Assembly (NCBI GenBank): GCA_003167255.1
Contig: PMTR01000174.1
Coordinates: 1-62,595, forward strand
Direction of reading: 5' to 3'
DNA: 62,595 nt
Source of the DNA: Bryobacterales bacterium
GTDB taxonomy: Bacteria; Acidobacteriota; Terriglobia; Bryobacterales; Bryobacteraceae
Shown here piece by piece: positions 41,621 to 51,800 of this stretch. The notes beneath the pieces were generated by a model. The model had not been told where the DNA came from, made no database searches, and saw only the letters and a program-made list of their open reading frames with translations. Numbering within the stretch: position 1 is the stretch's first letter; each line of letters begins with the position of its first letter. Position numbers and translations under genes: made by a program.

Positions 41621-44600
41621 TCGCGGATCTCCCAGGTGATCTCGATCTCAGACTCTGGATGGGCCTCGGCGGCGCGCTCCAGTTCGGTGAGGGTTTCCCT
41701 CAGCCGGGCCGGCGTGGTCTGGCGTGATTCGTGGGCGATGGTCCGCCGGCCCTCGGTGGTAGGCGTGGGGGGAGGGGGAACCACGGGTGTCGGCGGTGGC
41801 GAAGGGACGGGCGGCTGCGGCGGCGGTGGCGGAGTTCGCTCCAGTACCAAGCGTGCGGCAGCCGCCGAGCACTCACGGAGCCGGTCCGCCAGCGGGGTCA
41901 CATACTCGTTTTCCGCCAACCCGGCGTCCAGGCGGGCCAGGATCTGGGCGCCGGCCGGGATGTTCTTCAGCCCTTCCAGCAGCGTCCAGTTGCAGTGGTC
42001 GATCGCGGTAACGACGTCGGCGGCGCGAACCATGCTCCGGTCCATCGCGGTCAGGTTGGTGGCGATTTCGGTGGAAACGAGCCGCTTCACCACGTCGATT
42101 GGCTTGAGCTTCACATCGAGCTTATCGAGGAGACGGACGCAGGCGTTCGCCGTCACCACGCGATCGGCGCCGGCAGGCGCCACGCGCTTCAGTGCCTCGA
42201 GGAGCTTGCGCGCGGCATCCCGTTTTGCCGTAGCGACGCCCACCACATCGGCCGCGAACTTGTCGAGATTCGAGGCGTTGCACAGGGCGGAGGCCGGCTT
42301 GCCAAACAGCGTGGAACTGCGTTCGCGCGCGACATCCCAGTCTGCCTGGGACGGAAGTTCCTGCGGCTCCAGCTTCCATTCGTCGCGCAGGCGGCCAATT
42401 GCGGGATCGGCCGGGCCGAAGGCATCGCGGAAGCTGCAGTTGGATTGGGCGGCATAGACCAGGATGACGAGGTCCTGCAGATCCCGCGGCAGCCCCATGC
42501 GCTTGGGTTCGTTCATCCAGTCCCGCAGCTTGCCCACGGTGACGGGCCCGCCGTACTGTGCTTCCTTGCGGTCGAAGTGATCGTGCCAGTCACGCAGGGG
42601 GACGGTGTTCTGTTCCGTGACCTGCGCCAGGCGCAGCGGCTCCAGCAGGGGACGGATCTGCTTGCGGACATCCTTCTCCGTGGCCTTGCGGCCTTCCGGA
42701 TCGCGGAGCGCGCCCAGCACTTCGTTGTAGGCCAGCTCGATGTACTTGCGGCCGAGTTTGACGTCGTCCTCGTTGAACTCGGGGTGGCCGGGGAACTCGA
42801 AGGTCAGGGCCTGGCGGACCAGGCGGCGCGCGGAGTCGGCCAGGTTCTCACCCGCGGGCGGCTGGAGTTGCAGATCGGCATTGAGGGACTGGAACTGCTC
42901 GGAGGGATCGAGCGGCATCGATTCATCGAGCGCCCCCGCCTCCGGCTTGCCCACCCCATACGCAGCCCGGATGGCGGCGCGCAGCCGGACTTCCAACTCG
43001 CGCTTCATGCTGTCCATGACCGCACGGGCCTCTTCCCGTTCGATGGCGGTGAGGTGCTGGGTGTACTCGCGCAGCTTGTCTGGCTTCAGAAGGTAGTCGA
43101 GGATTGCGTATCGCCCGAGTTCGGTGCGGGTCCGGTCGCTCAGAAAGGTGGGGAGCCAGACCAGCGTGCGGAGCGGCTCGCGGAGGCCGGTGCGCACTTT
43201 GCGCAACTGCGCCAGGTCGTCCGATGGACTGTAATTCTCGCGGTCGATCGGGAGGTCGATGACCAGATGCCAATCGTCGCCGGTGGGCCGCAGTTCGCGA
43301 TCCCCGGCCTCGCGGACGTTGAGGATGGAGATCTCGTAGGAGCGCGGCGTTCCCCGCCAGTTGACCTTCGCCTGAAGCGGGTACTGGCGCACGGAGTCCA
43401 TTTCCATCTCGCGGAAGAAGAGGTCGGTCACCTTGAGCAGGCGGTTGCCGTGGCTGTCCTCATGCTTGGCGTTGTCGAGGATGGATTCGATATCGACGCT
43501 GGTGAGCTGGACATTGATAGAGGCCTGGCTCTCGGTCCCCGGGCTAATGCGGATCTCGCCCACGCCGGTAGCCCAGCGCCGGCACAGGGCTAGGGCATCG
43601 CGACCTTCGGTGCCCGGAATGAAGGGGCGGAGGCTGCCGTAATTGAGGGCGGCCAGGCGCGGTCCGGTCAACCCGCGCAGCGGCTCCAGGTCGGAGGCGA
43701 GGCCGGTCAGGATCAGCGTTCCGGCAATCCGCTCGTGCGCGCGCAACTGGCGGGCCTTGGGGTCGTCAGGCGGCATGCCGTCCAGGTCGTCATAAGACGC
43801 CCCAGCATCTGCCTCGATCAGAGGCCGCAGCTTGCGTTCCCAGAGCTTGCGAGCATTATCGAACTGCTGTTTGAGCGAGCTGCCGAACGGGTCGTAGCCG
43901 TCGCGCAGCTCGACAAACAACTCACCGACCGAGACCAGTTCGCCCAGGCGCATCCGGTTCCGCGACTTCACCAGGACCTGGGCCATGATGTTCAGCACGG
44001 TGCGCTCCCGCTGCAGCGCGGAGGCCACGGCCACCAGGATCTCGATGAGCGCCGGCGTGAAGGGATACAGATCCCGGAACTGCCCGCGGTCGCTTTTGCT
44101 GGTGACAATCGTGTCGATGACGGAGTTGCCCAACCGGCCGATGTTGGCGAATTCGGCGTCGATGAGCTGACGGGCGGCCTCGCTCTTCGGCTTGAGCAGG
44201 CGGCGGCGGGCGATGGCGGAGAGGTTCTTATCTTCCAGGGTGATGGTGGTGAACCGCTTCTCCCACCATTCCAAGGCTTCTTCCACCAGCGCCTGATTGG
44301 CTCCCAGCCCAGCTTTGCCGATGAGGTCGCGGATGGCGCGCTGGCGCGCCACGAAGCTGACAATGGGAGCCGGCCGGTTGGCGTTCCCGCTCTCCACCAG
44401 CTTCGCCAGCTTGGGTCCCTCCCGCGTAATCCACGCCGGATCCGCCGCCCGGCTGGCCAGCCACAGAATCATCTCGTCCAAGAACAGGATCACCGCGTCA
44501 TAGCCCAGCGACTTGGCGTGCTGGCTCATCAGCGAGAGGCCCGTATCCAGATCGACGGTAGCGACCGTGTGACGCGCGCCGGGCATGAGGGTGTGGGCCA

Positions 44601-45270
44601 GCGCGCCCACCAGTTCGGCGCGGTCGCGGGAGCGCGCATCGGCCACGGCGGCGGCTTCGAAGGAACGTTCGTCCCAGCGGGGGGCGTCCCCCCAGCCATC
44701 GTTGGAAACGGACTGGTTCAACGCACGGAAGAAGTCCTCATCTTTGAACTGCTGGCGCAGCTTGCGGGCGTTGCTCACCATGGCGTCCGCGTCGTACAGG
44801 CCCGGCGGCTGCACGTCCGGGTGCAGTTCGCGGATGCGATCCAGGTAGCCGCCCAGGACGCGCTCTTCCACCGTCTCCGCGCCGATCATGTGGTAGGGCA
44901 CCAGCAGGAACTTCTTGCCCGTGGTCCAGTCGTGCTTGGCGACCACTTCCGCCAGGTCCGGCAGGGAGCGGGCCCGCGCGTCGTTGCTCAGCAGCAGGTA
45001 GAGCACGGCCATGAAGTGGCTCTTACCGGTGCCGAAGCTGCCGTGTAGGTACGCGCCGCTGCTGCGGCGCCCCGTGACGGAGTCCCGGACGAGGGAGAGC
45101 GCATCATCGAAGCATCCGCGCAACTGACCGGTCACGACATAGTCTTTCACGGTCAGCTCCGGGCGCAGGATGGCCTCGGTGAGCCGCAGGACAAAGTCGT
45201 CGCTGCGGACGTGGTCGGGAAGATCGAACAACTCGCCGATGGTTGGTTTCGGATTGGTTGGCGGAGTCAT
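41617..45270 (-). CDS. pglY: BREX type 2 ATPase PglY
   Basis: Large P-loop ATPase of 1217 residues. Walker A is GSFGTGKS (77-84) within AYLHGSFGTGKSHFMAVLYL; Walker B is ILFLDE (261-266). A long helical region follows, and the last ~65 residues include a proline-rich linker (PPPPPQPPVPSPPPTP) before a short C-terminal tail. Its TGA overlaps the pglZ ATG, and its ATG lies 3 bp after the pglX stop. It plays the role of BrxC in type 1 systems by family knowledge. Confidence 0.9.
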   Translation of the reverse strand: MTPPTNPKPTIGELFDLPDHVRSDDFVLRLTEAILRPELTVKDYVVTGQLRGCFDDALSLVRDSVTGRRSSGAYLHGSFGTGKSHFMAVLYLLLSNDARARSLPDLAEVVAKHDWTTGKKFLLVPYHMIGAETVEERVLGGYLDRIRELHPDVQPPGLYDADAMVSNARKLRQQFKDEDFFRALNQSVSNDGWGDAPRWDERSFEAAAVADARSRDRAELVGALAHTLMPGARHTVATVDLDTGLSLMSQHAKSLGYDAVILFLDEMILWLASRAADPAWITREGPKLAKLVESGNANRPAPIVSFVARQRAIRDLIGKAGLGANQALVEEALEWWEKRFTTITLEDKNLSAIARRRLLKPKSEAARQLIDAEFANIGRLGNSVIDTIVTSKSDRGQFRDLYPFTPALIEILVAVASALQRERTVLNIMAQVLVKSRNRMRLGELVSVGELFVELRDGYDPFGSSLKQQFDNARKLWERKLRPLIEADAGASYDDLDGMPPDDPKARQLRAHERIAGTLILTGLASDLEPLRGLTGPRLAALNYGSLRPFIPGTEGRDALALCRRWATGVGEIRISPGTESQASINVQLTSVDIESILDNAKHEDSHGNRLLKVTDLFFREMEMDSVRQYPLQAKVNWRGTPRSYEISILNVREAGDRELRPTGDDWHLVIDLPIDRENYSPSDDLAQLRKVRTGLREPLRTLVWLPTFLSDRTRTELGRYAILDYLLKPDKLREYTQHLTAIEREEARAVMDSMKRELEVRLRAAIRAAYGVGKPEAGALDESMPLDPSEQFQSLNADLQLQPPAGENLADSARRLVRQALTFEFPGHPEFNEDDVKLGRKYIELAYNEVLGALRDPEGRKATEKDVRKQIRPLLEPLRLAQVTEQNTVPLRDWHDHFDRKEAQYGGPVTVGKLRDWMNEPKRMGLPRDLQDLVILVYAAQSNCSFRDAFGPADPAIGRLRDEWKLEPQELPSQADWDVARERSSTLFGKPASALCNASNLDKFAADVVGVATAKRDAARKLLEALKRVAPAGADRVVTANACVRLLDKLDVKLKPIDVVKRLVSTEIATNLTAMDRSMVRAADVVTAIDHCNWTLLEGLKNIPAGAQILARLDAGLAENEYVTPLADRLRECSAAAARLVLERTPPPPPQPPVPSPPPTPVVPPPPTPTTEGRRTIAHESRQTTPARLRETLTELERAAEAHPESEIEITWEIRE

Positions 45271-45273
45271 GGT

Positions 45274-48200
45274 TTACTCGGGGGGCTGCGGCGTCTCTTC
45301 CACGATGGTGGCACGGGCGCCGGTCTTGCGGGGCCTGCCTGCCCGGCCGCGCGCGGGTGGACGCCAATCGCGCAGGGTCTGGGAACTGATGCCAAGCTGC
45401 GTCATTTCCGACTCGACAAAGGTCCGGATGGATTCATTGAGCCGTTGTTGCCGGTCCGGGTCGATCTCGTTGTGCCACTGGTCCAGCCAGGGCTGGAGTT
45501 GTTCCAAACCGGCGAAGACCGGGACGAGGCGGTCGGCGGTCCAGCCGTCGTTGGCGCGCACGTCGTTGGCGTAGCCGGCCAGCGCCAGTGCCTGCTGGCC
45601 ATGGTCGTAGCCGGCCCAGGCGATGACCAGCGACTTGTCCGCGTCGCGCTCCAGGTGCGGGTAGGAGATCCAGCGCTCCTTGGGAACGTCGAGCTTGCCG
45701 CGGAGCCGCCAGTAGTCGGCGGAGAGGAAGTCGGTTCGTTCGTACTTGGGCGGGACGGGGATTTCTACGGTTTCGCCGGCGTCTTCGCGGCGCTGCAACG
45801 CCCAGGTCTGCTCCCAATCGGCCCGGGTACGCAAACCGCTTTCCTTGTAGCGGAGCACGGCGAGGAACGGGACGGACTCTCGGGCCACGAGTTCCTGGAC
45901 GAGGTCGGCAACGTCGAAATCGGGCCGACCACGGTAGAGCTCGGCCACCTGGAGAAATTCGGGGTCCAGACGGACGGCGTCGGCGAGGCGGGCGACGGAG
46001 GTAAGGGCCGGTGGGTGCACCGGCCAGTAGCGCGGATCTTCGAGGCGGTTGAGAAGCCAGTTACGAAGGGCCTCCTTTTCGAGTTCCTCCCAGGGAGGGA
46101 GGTTCCATCGCCGCTTGTACTCGGGCTGCTCAATGAGGGCGATATCGCGGTCCGCCGCGATGGTTTCCAAGCGGCGCTGCACCAGGGCGCGGTAAGGTGC
46201 CGGCCAGTGCTCCGGGATTTCGGTGCGGGGCGTGGAACGGTGGCGACCGAACCACTCGGTTTCGAGTTCGCCGGCTGCCATCGCTCGGGCCATGAGGATC
46301 TCGAAAGCACGCTCGCCGAGTTGGATGGGCGGGACCTGGTCGATGGGCAGAGTGAGGGGTTCGTCGATGAGGCCGTAGAGGTGGTAGACGTGCCAGTCGA
46401 GCTCTTCCTGGAGGGCGATCATCCGGAGCAGGAGGGCTTGGGCGCGGTCGTGGGCGGCGTCGAGCGCAGCGCGAGTCGGCGTTTCACGGGCGGCAAGGGC
46501 GGCGGGGAGGAGCGTGGTGCGTTCGTCGGCAGATACTTGGACTTCGGTGGCAACGTCGATTGGAGGGGCTGAAGGCAGCGGTATATCGAGTAGGTTAGTG
46601 CCGTTGAAAGAGAAATAGACGTCCCACAAACTTTTGCGTACCCGCGCGCCCTCCGTTCCGACTTGGTCACCGCTCCTCTGGAAGCATACCTGCCGGAGCC
46701 AAAACGATACAGCAGATGAGTTCAAGATGCTGAGCAGGTTAAGACAGGTCGAGAGAGATGGGGAGCGCAATAGAATGGCTGGAGCGTTTTGATTAAACAG
46801 CTTGCCACCACGTTCGAGCGCGAACGTAGGGTGTGTACCAATCTCACCTGATGCTATGGCGAGTGGAGCCAGGAATCGCTCAGGAAAGAACATCGAATGC
46901 TCGTACCATTGCAGTCCGCGCTCTGTGACTGTTTGCTCATAGTCGCGCCGGTTTCCCAGGTTCGTGCGGTAGGGCCAGAGCCTGCGAAGTAGCGGTCCTG
47001 GCAACGGTTTCACCTGTCCCGCGTGGTCGTATGGAAAGATCGCGGCGGTTTCAGGGTGGGTGCAGTATTCTTGGACTGCTTCCCCCCTCACGAGGGGCAC
47101 ACAATACTCTCTCAGGCCGAAAGTGTTCAGGCACGTGGCTGGAAGGATGAAGACTTCGTTTTCGCCCGTATGCGTTGTGCGGCCAGCAGCAAAGGCGTGG
47201 GTCGATACGCGGGAGATGGCCCCTCTGCCAATCCGCTCCTTCAGTTCGGCTGCGCCGCCCCCGCCGATGCTCCAGGGATGTGATCTGATCGCTTCGCGGT
47301 CCACATCAGCCACGGTTACGAATTGGCCTTCGAATCCAGCCACGTCGGAATGATTGCTTATCTCGATCCAGATCGGCGCCTTTGACGGGACATCAGGGAC
47401 GCCGATCTGTCCCCGAATGCCGCGGACCATACGGAGAACAGGCCCAAGGGGCCGTCTCCTCCGCAGAAAGAGGATAACCGTCGGGGTGCCATGCCCTGGG
47501 AGGTAGACGCCTGACGTATCAATAACTGTAGTGAGATCCCAGTTGGGAAGGAACTCTTCTACCAGCACTCGGCCGAATTGCTGTTTTGTGAAGGCGATCG
47601 ACGTGATCATGCCTACGTATCCCCCCGTTTCACTCAGATCGAGCGCACATTCGGTGAACGGGACAGAAACTTGGTAGGATCCGGAACAAGTCTTGTAGAG
47701 CTTGCGATAAAGGTTTCGGAGACCTGCGTCCTTCAGGTTGATGTACGGAGGGTTCGCGACAACCACCTGATATCCCTGTGCCTGCAGCACTACACGCAGT
47801 TTCTCAGGGTCTTCAGACGATTGCGCCACCAAGCTCGGGACCATCCTGTTGGGTCCGAAGATCAGTGAATCACCGGCCAGGATATGAATCGGCCAGTCCG
47901 GCGCGCTGGCCAGCGTAGGGATATGCGTGGCGCGCAGAGCCGCAATCAGCAGTCGGAAGCGCGCAATGGCAGCAGCGTAGGGATTCAAATCCACCCCGTA
48001 GATGCAGTCCAGCGTATTGCGGACGACCACCGTCAGATCGCCGTCCCGGTCCGCCCACAGTGGGAACAGACGGTCAAACGCTGCCAGCAAGAAGTGGCCG
48101 CTACCGCAGGCAGGGTCGATTAGGCGGAAGCCGTCGAGGGGGAATTCCTTCAGCGCTGGAGTGAGGGTCCGGTCCAGAATGAAATCGACGATGAAGTCCG

Positions 48201-48813
48201 GTGTTTGCAGAAGGGCGTAGCGTTTGCGGGCCGATTCCGAGATGTTCTGGTAGAGGTCGCCGAGAAAACGGGTACTACCGGCGGTGTCGCTGAAGTTGTG
48301 GCGCAGGTCTTGCGTGTCGGGGTTAGCGTCCTGGAAGAACCTCCAGATCACCTCGGCCCCGTCGCCATCCGGACCGAGGGTCCAGAGTGGGTTGTGGGCT
48401 CGGTCCAGCAACCCTTTCAAGCCCGGCAGGTGTTCCAGTTCGGAGAAGATGGCAAGCAGGTACTCGCGGTCGTTTCCCTCCGGGTGGGTGCGATACCAGA
48501 CGGTACGGCGATCCTGTGCGGCTTTGAGCCGCTCCCCGGGACCAGCGAGGTAGACGGCGCCGAGGAAGTCGTTGTCCTCCAGGAAGCGGATGAAGACGCA
48601 GGCGAGCAGCCAGGCCACGCCGGCCTGGGTGATTTCGCCTTCGCGCCACTCACTGAAGGTCATGCCCGTGCGGCCGGCGCGGCGCGCGGCGTCGTACCGT
48701 TCCTGGAGCGGCGTATTGACAGCAGGGGATTCGTCGCAGCGCTCCCGGATGTTGTTTTCGGTCGCGGTGAGGAGGCGGATCAGGTCGTTGCGGAGCAGCG
48801 TTTCGTCGATCAC
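45274..48813 (-). CDS. pglX: BREX type 2 adenine methyltransferase PglX
   Basis: DNA N6-adenine methyltransferase of 1179 residues. Motif I is DPACGSGHF (233-241) and motif IV is NPPY (354-357) in VVVANPPYI. The N-terminal part has NIRERCDESPAVNTPLQERY and the central region a target-recognition domain (from about 500). It starts with a GTG overlapping the TGA of pglW. In BREX it methylates host sites to mark self DNA, and is also needed for defence. The C-terminal extension beyond 950 is typical of the type 2 form. Confidence 0.92.
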   Translation of the reverse strand: MIDETLLRNDLIRLLTATENNIRERCDESPAVNTPLQERYDAARRAGRTGMTFSEWREGEITQAGVAWLLACVFIRFLEDNDFLGAVYLAGPGERLKAAQDRRTVWYRTHPEGNDREYLLAIFSELEHLPGLKGLLDRAHNPLWTLGPDGDGAEVIWRFFQDANPDTQDLRHNFSDTAGSTRFLGDLYQNISESARKRYALLQTPDFIVDFILDRTLTPALKEFPLDGFRLIDPACGSGHFLLAAFDRLFPLWADRDGDLTVVVRNTLDCIYGVDLNPYAAAIARFRLLIAALRATHIPTLASAPDWPIHILAGDSLIFGPNRMVPSLVAQSSEDPEKLRVVLQAQGYQVVVANPPYINLKDAGLRNLYRKLYKTCSGSYQVSVPFTECALDLSETGGYVGMITSIAFTKQQFGRVLVEEFLPNWDLTTVIDTSGVYLPGHGTPTVILFLRRRRPLGPVLRMVRGIRGQIGVPDVPSKAPIWIEISNHSDVAGFEGQFVTVADVDREAIRSHPWSIGGGGAAELKERIGRGAISRVSTHAFAAGRTTHTGENEVFILPATCLNTFGLREYCVPLVRGEAVQEYCTHPETAAIFPYDHAGQVKPLPGPLLRRLWPYRTNLGNRRDYEQTVTERGLQWYEHSMFFPERFLAPLAIASGEIGTHPTFALERGGKLFNQNAPAILLRSPSLSTCLNLLSILNSSAVSFWLRQVCFQRSGDQVGTEGARVRKSLWDVYFSFNGTNLLDIPLPSAPPIDVATEVQVSADERTTLLPAALAARETPTRAALDAAHDRAQALLLRMIALQEELDWHVYHLYGLIDEPLTLPIDQVPPIQLGERAFEILMARAMAAGELETEWFGRHRSTPRTEIPEHWPAPYRALVQRRLETIAADRDIALIEQPEYKRRWNLPPWEELEKEALRNWLLNRLEDPRYWPVHPPALTSVARLADAVRLDPEFLQVAELYRGRPDFDVADLVQELVARESVPFLAVLRYKESGLRTRADWEQTWALQRREDAGETVEIPVPPKYERTDFLSADYWRLRGKLDVPKERWISYPHLERDADKSLVIAWAGYDHGQQALALAGYANDVRANDGWTADRLVPVFAGLEQLQPWLDQWHNEIDPDRQQRLNESIRTFVESEMTQLGISSQTLRDWRPPARGRAGRPRKTGARATIVEETPQPPE

Positions 48814-51800
48814 TTAATGTCTCCGCGGTGCTGGTTCTTGATCCAGTAGCGATTGAGGCGCGCCCAGTGGTTGGGCGAGAGGAGCGGAACGGCGGCGGAG
48901 TCGATCATGGGTTTGTGGGTGTCCTGCCCGGCAACCAGAAGCCATACGCCGGGGCCGGGATTCTCGCGGATGCGATCGACGAAGGACGTCTGGCGGTACC
49001 GCGCGAGCAGACCGGGGTTGACCAGGAGGACGGGCCGGCCGGCAGCATGGATCTCAGTTTCCACGCCAGCCAGAGCATCGGCGGCGAGTCCCGCGAGGCG
49101 GGCGCGGTGCAGGCTTTCCTCGGGTTCGGCGTCGGCGGTGACGACGCGTTCCCAGGAGATGTTGCGGGTACGGGCCAGGGCGCGCATGGAGTCCAGCAGT
49201 TTGCGGTCCAAGTCGATGACGACGGGGTCCCAGCGCTTGACCAGCTCGCCGACGGCGTCGCCGTAATCGCGGATCGCTGTGGTGAGGACAAGGGGAGCGC
49301 GCTGGGCGAAGGCGACGGAGAGTTTGTGTTCGGTGTCGAGGGCGGTCTCGTAGTCGTCCCGTTCGGAAGGTGGCACGTCATACGTGCGACGGACCAGCAG
49401 GGTCGCGGAGCGGGGGACGTAGGAACTGGAAATATCGGTGGCCACGCGGGGCGCGCGGTAAAGGCCGGCGGCGGGATCCCAGGTCCAGTCGTAGCCGGCA
49501 TGAGCGAGGACGCCGTCGAGTTCAGGTCGGTCCGGCAAAGGAGCGGCCTCGGGGTAGCGGTCGCGTAGGCGGGCGCGAAGCTCGGGGATGGCGATGGCGT
49601 CGGCACCGGCCAAGGCGGACTGGGAGAGTTCCAGGGCGTCGCGCACCGCCATGTTTCGGGGGTAGAGTTCCAGCCGCGCGGACAGGGCGACCGCGGCCAG
49701 GGTGGCGGCCAAGCGCAGGAGGCGAGCGTCCTCCAGCGGCGCGAGGTGGGCCGGGAACGGGACGGCGCGCAGGGTTTCCAGGGCGCGCGCCGGGGCCGGC
49801 AAGGGGTGGGCGTTGGCCAGGACGCCGGCGACGTCCCCGAGGCGGCGGGCCCAATCCACCACAGCCAGTTCGTCCGCGGCAACAATCAGGATGCTGGAGA
49901 GGCAGCGGGCTTCGGTGAAGCGGGGCTTCTCCATGGCGCGTTCGGCTTCCAGGGCAGCCCGGCAGACGGCGGAGGCGTAGCGCAGGCGGAGGTGTCCTTC
50001 GCTGGTGGAGCCGCGCCCTGCGAGCAGAAGGCCAGCCAGTTCCACGGCTTCGAGGAGTCCGGAGCCGGAACTGAGCCGCTCATGAATAAACGTGCGGATT
50101 TCGGTGAGGGAGGGGTTGCGCCGCCAGCGCTGGCGTCCGGCGGCGACCACCTGGCCGATGCGGGCGCGGGTGACGTTCGAGCGGGCGGCAATCTCGGTCT
50201 GGCTGGGCCAAAGCGGAGCGCGGTCACTGGCGAGATCGTCAAGATCGAGGAGGGCGGCGAGGCGGCCACGGTCATCGCGCGTTTTGGCGCTGGCCGCCGG
50301 GAGGAGTTGCGCCGCGATTTCATCCACCGAGTGGACGAGCGGGGCGTCTTCATCGGGGGCGGTGGGCAGAGAGGGCGGGGCGGCGATGGCGGCTTCGGGG
50401 AAGCGGGCGCGGAGGTCCGCGATGAGTTCGATGATCTCCTTGCGCGTCTTGTCGCCCACGCCGCGGAGGCGTCGAAACCGGGTGGACGGGGTGGCGATGA
50501 GGTCCGCCACCGTATTGATGTTCTCGCGTTCGAGGACGTTCTGGGCGCGAGTGGAGAGGTGGAGGGAGACGACCGGCGTTTCGAGAGAGGCGGAGGCGAT
50601 GGCCTGGGTGCGCGCCGTGGGGTCGGGCAGGTGGGAGTCAGTGAAGCGCGCTTCGGAGAAGGCTGCGTGCCAGGCGCCGCGCATTTCGATGGCGGTATCG
50701 AACCGATCCTGGGGAGTGCGGCGGAAAGCGCGGGAAAAGAACGCGGTGAGGGCTTCGCGCACCTGGGAATCGAACCGGTTGGAGGCGATGGCCACCTCGT
50801 CCTGGATCAGGTGCGGCGCGCTCTGACCGTTGCCCCAGATGGGGAGGGCGCCGGTGGCCATCTCATAGAGAACGATGGCGGCGGAGAAGCGTTCGGCGTG
50901 CGGGTCCCAGCGGGGGCGCAGGATGAGGAAGGGCTCCATGTAGTCCGGCGTGCCGGCGCGGACGTTGTCGAGGGGGAGCCGCGAGAGGGAGAAATCGAAG
51001 AGCTTGAGGTGGAGCTGTTTGGCGTACTCGCGAACGCCGATGTTGTCGGGCTTGAGGTCGCGGTGGGGGACACCTTCGTGCTCCAGGAGTTCGAGGATAT
51101 CGAGCAGGTCGTCGCCGAAGCGCTGCAGGAACTCGCCAGAGAGGCGTCCGTCTTCCGTGAGGCGGGCGGCGAGGGTGCGATCTCCGGCGCGCTCCACCAG
51201 GAAGGCGTTGAGGCCGTTGAAGGTCAGCAGTTCGCTCTTGGGCGCCACGATGAATTTGTGGCGGAGCTTCTCCAGGACGTCGAGCTCGTCGCGGAGACGG
51301 TTGTTGTACTCGGGCTTGAGGGCGACCTTGAGGACGAGTTCCTCTTTCTCGCGCTCCACCAGGATCGCGGCGGCTGTGCCGCCGGTCCCGAGGCGGGCCT
51401 TGATCTTGAGGTTTCCGGGGAGGGTTTCGCCGATTGGTGCGCGGAGCGGATCGGGGCTGGGAGTGTCCGCGGGGGCGGTGAGTTCGTCTTCTACCTCATC
51501 GAGCTGACGGAGGAAGGCCGCAGCGGAATCGGTGCGGAGAAGCGTATCCGGGTGGGTTGCGTTGCGGATGAGGTCTTCGAGCTTGGCGCTGGCGCCGTCG
51601 ATGACGGAGGGCAGCGGCAGTCCCTGATGCGCGGCCAGGATTTCGTGGAGCTCGCGCATGTTGGGGGCGGGGGGCTGGCCTGAGAAGATGTGGAAGGCTA
51701 GGGCGCCGAGGGAGAAGATGTCGCAGATTTCGTCGCGGAGGTTCCGATTGCCGAGGGCTTCGGGCGCAACGTAGACGAGAGAGGCTTCCTCAATCCAATC

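Noticed and set aside
45211-46572. 453-residue plus-strand open frame
   Set aside because: Antisense to pglX and pglY, which have clear motifs.
49746-51683. 645-residue plus-strand open frame
   Set aside because: Antisense to pglW; Gly/Glu/Arg-rich shadow with no domain, while pglW has kinase motifs in register.
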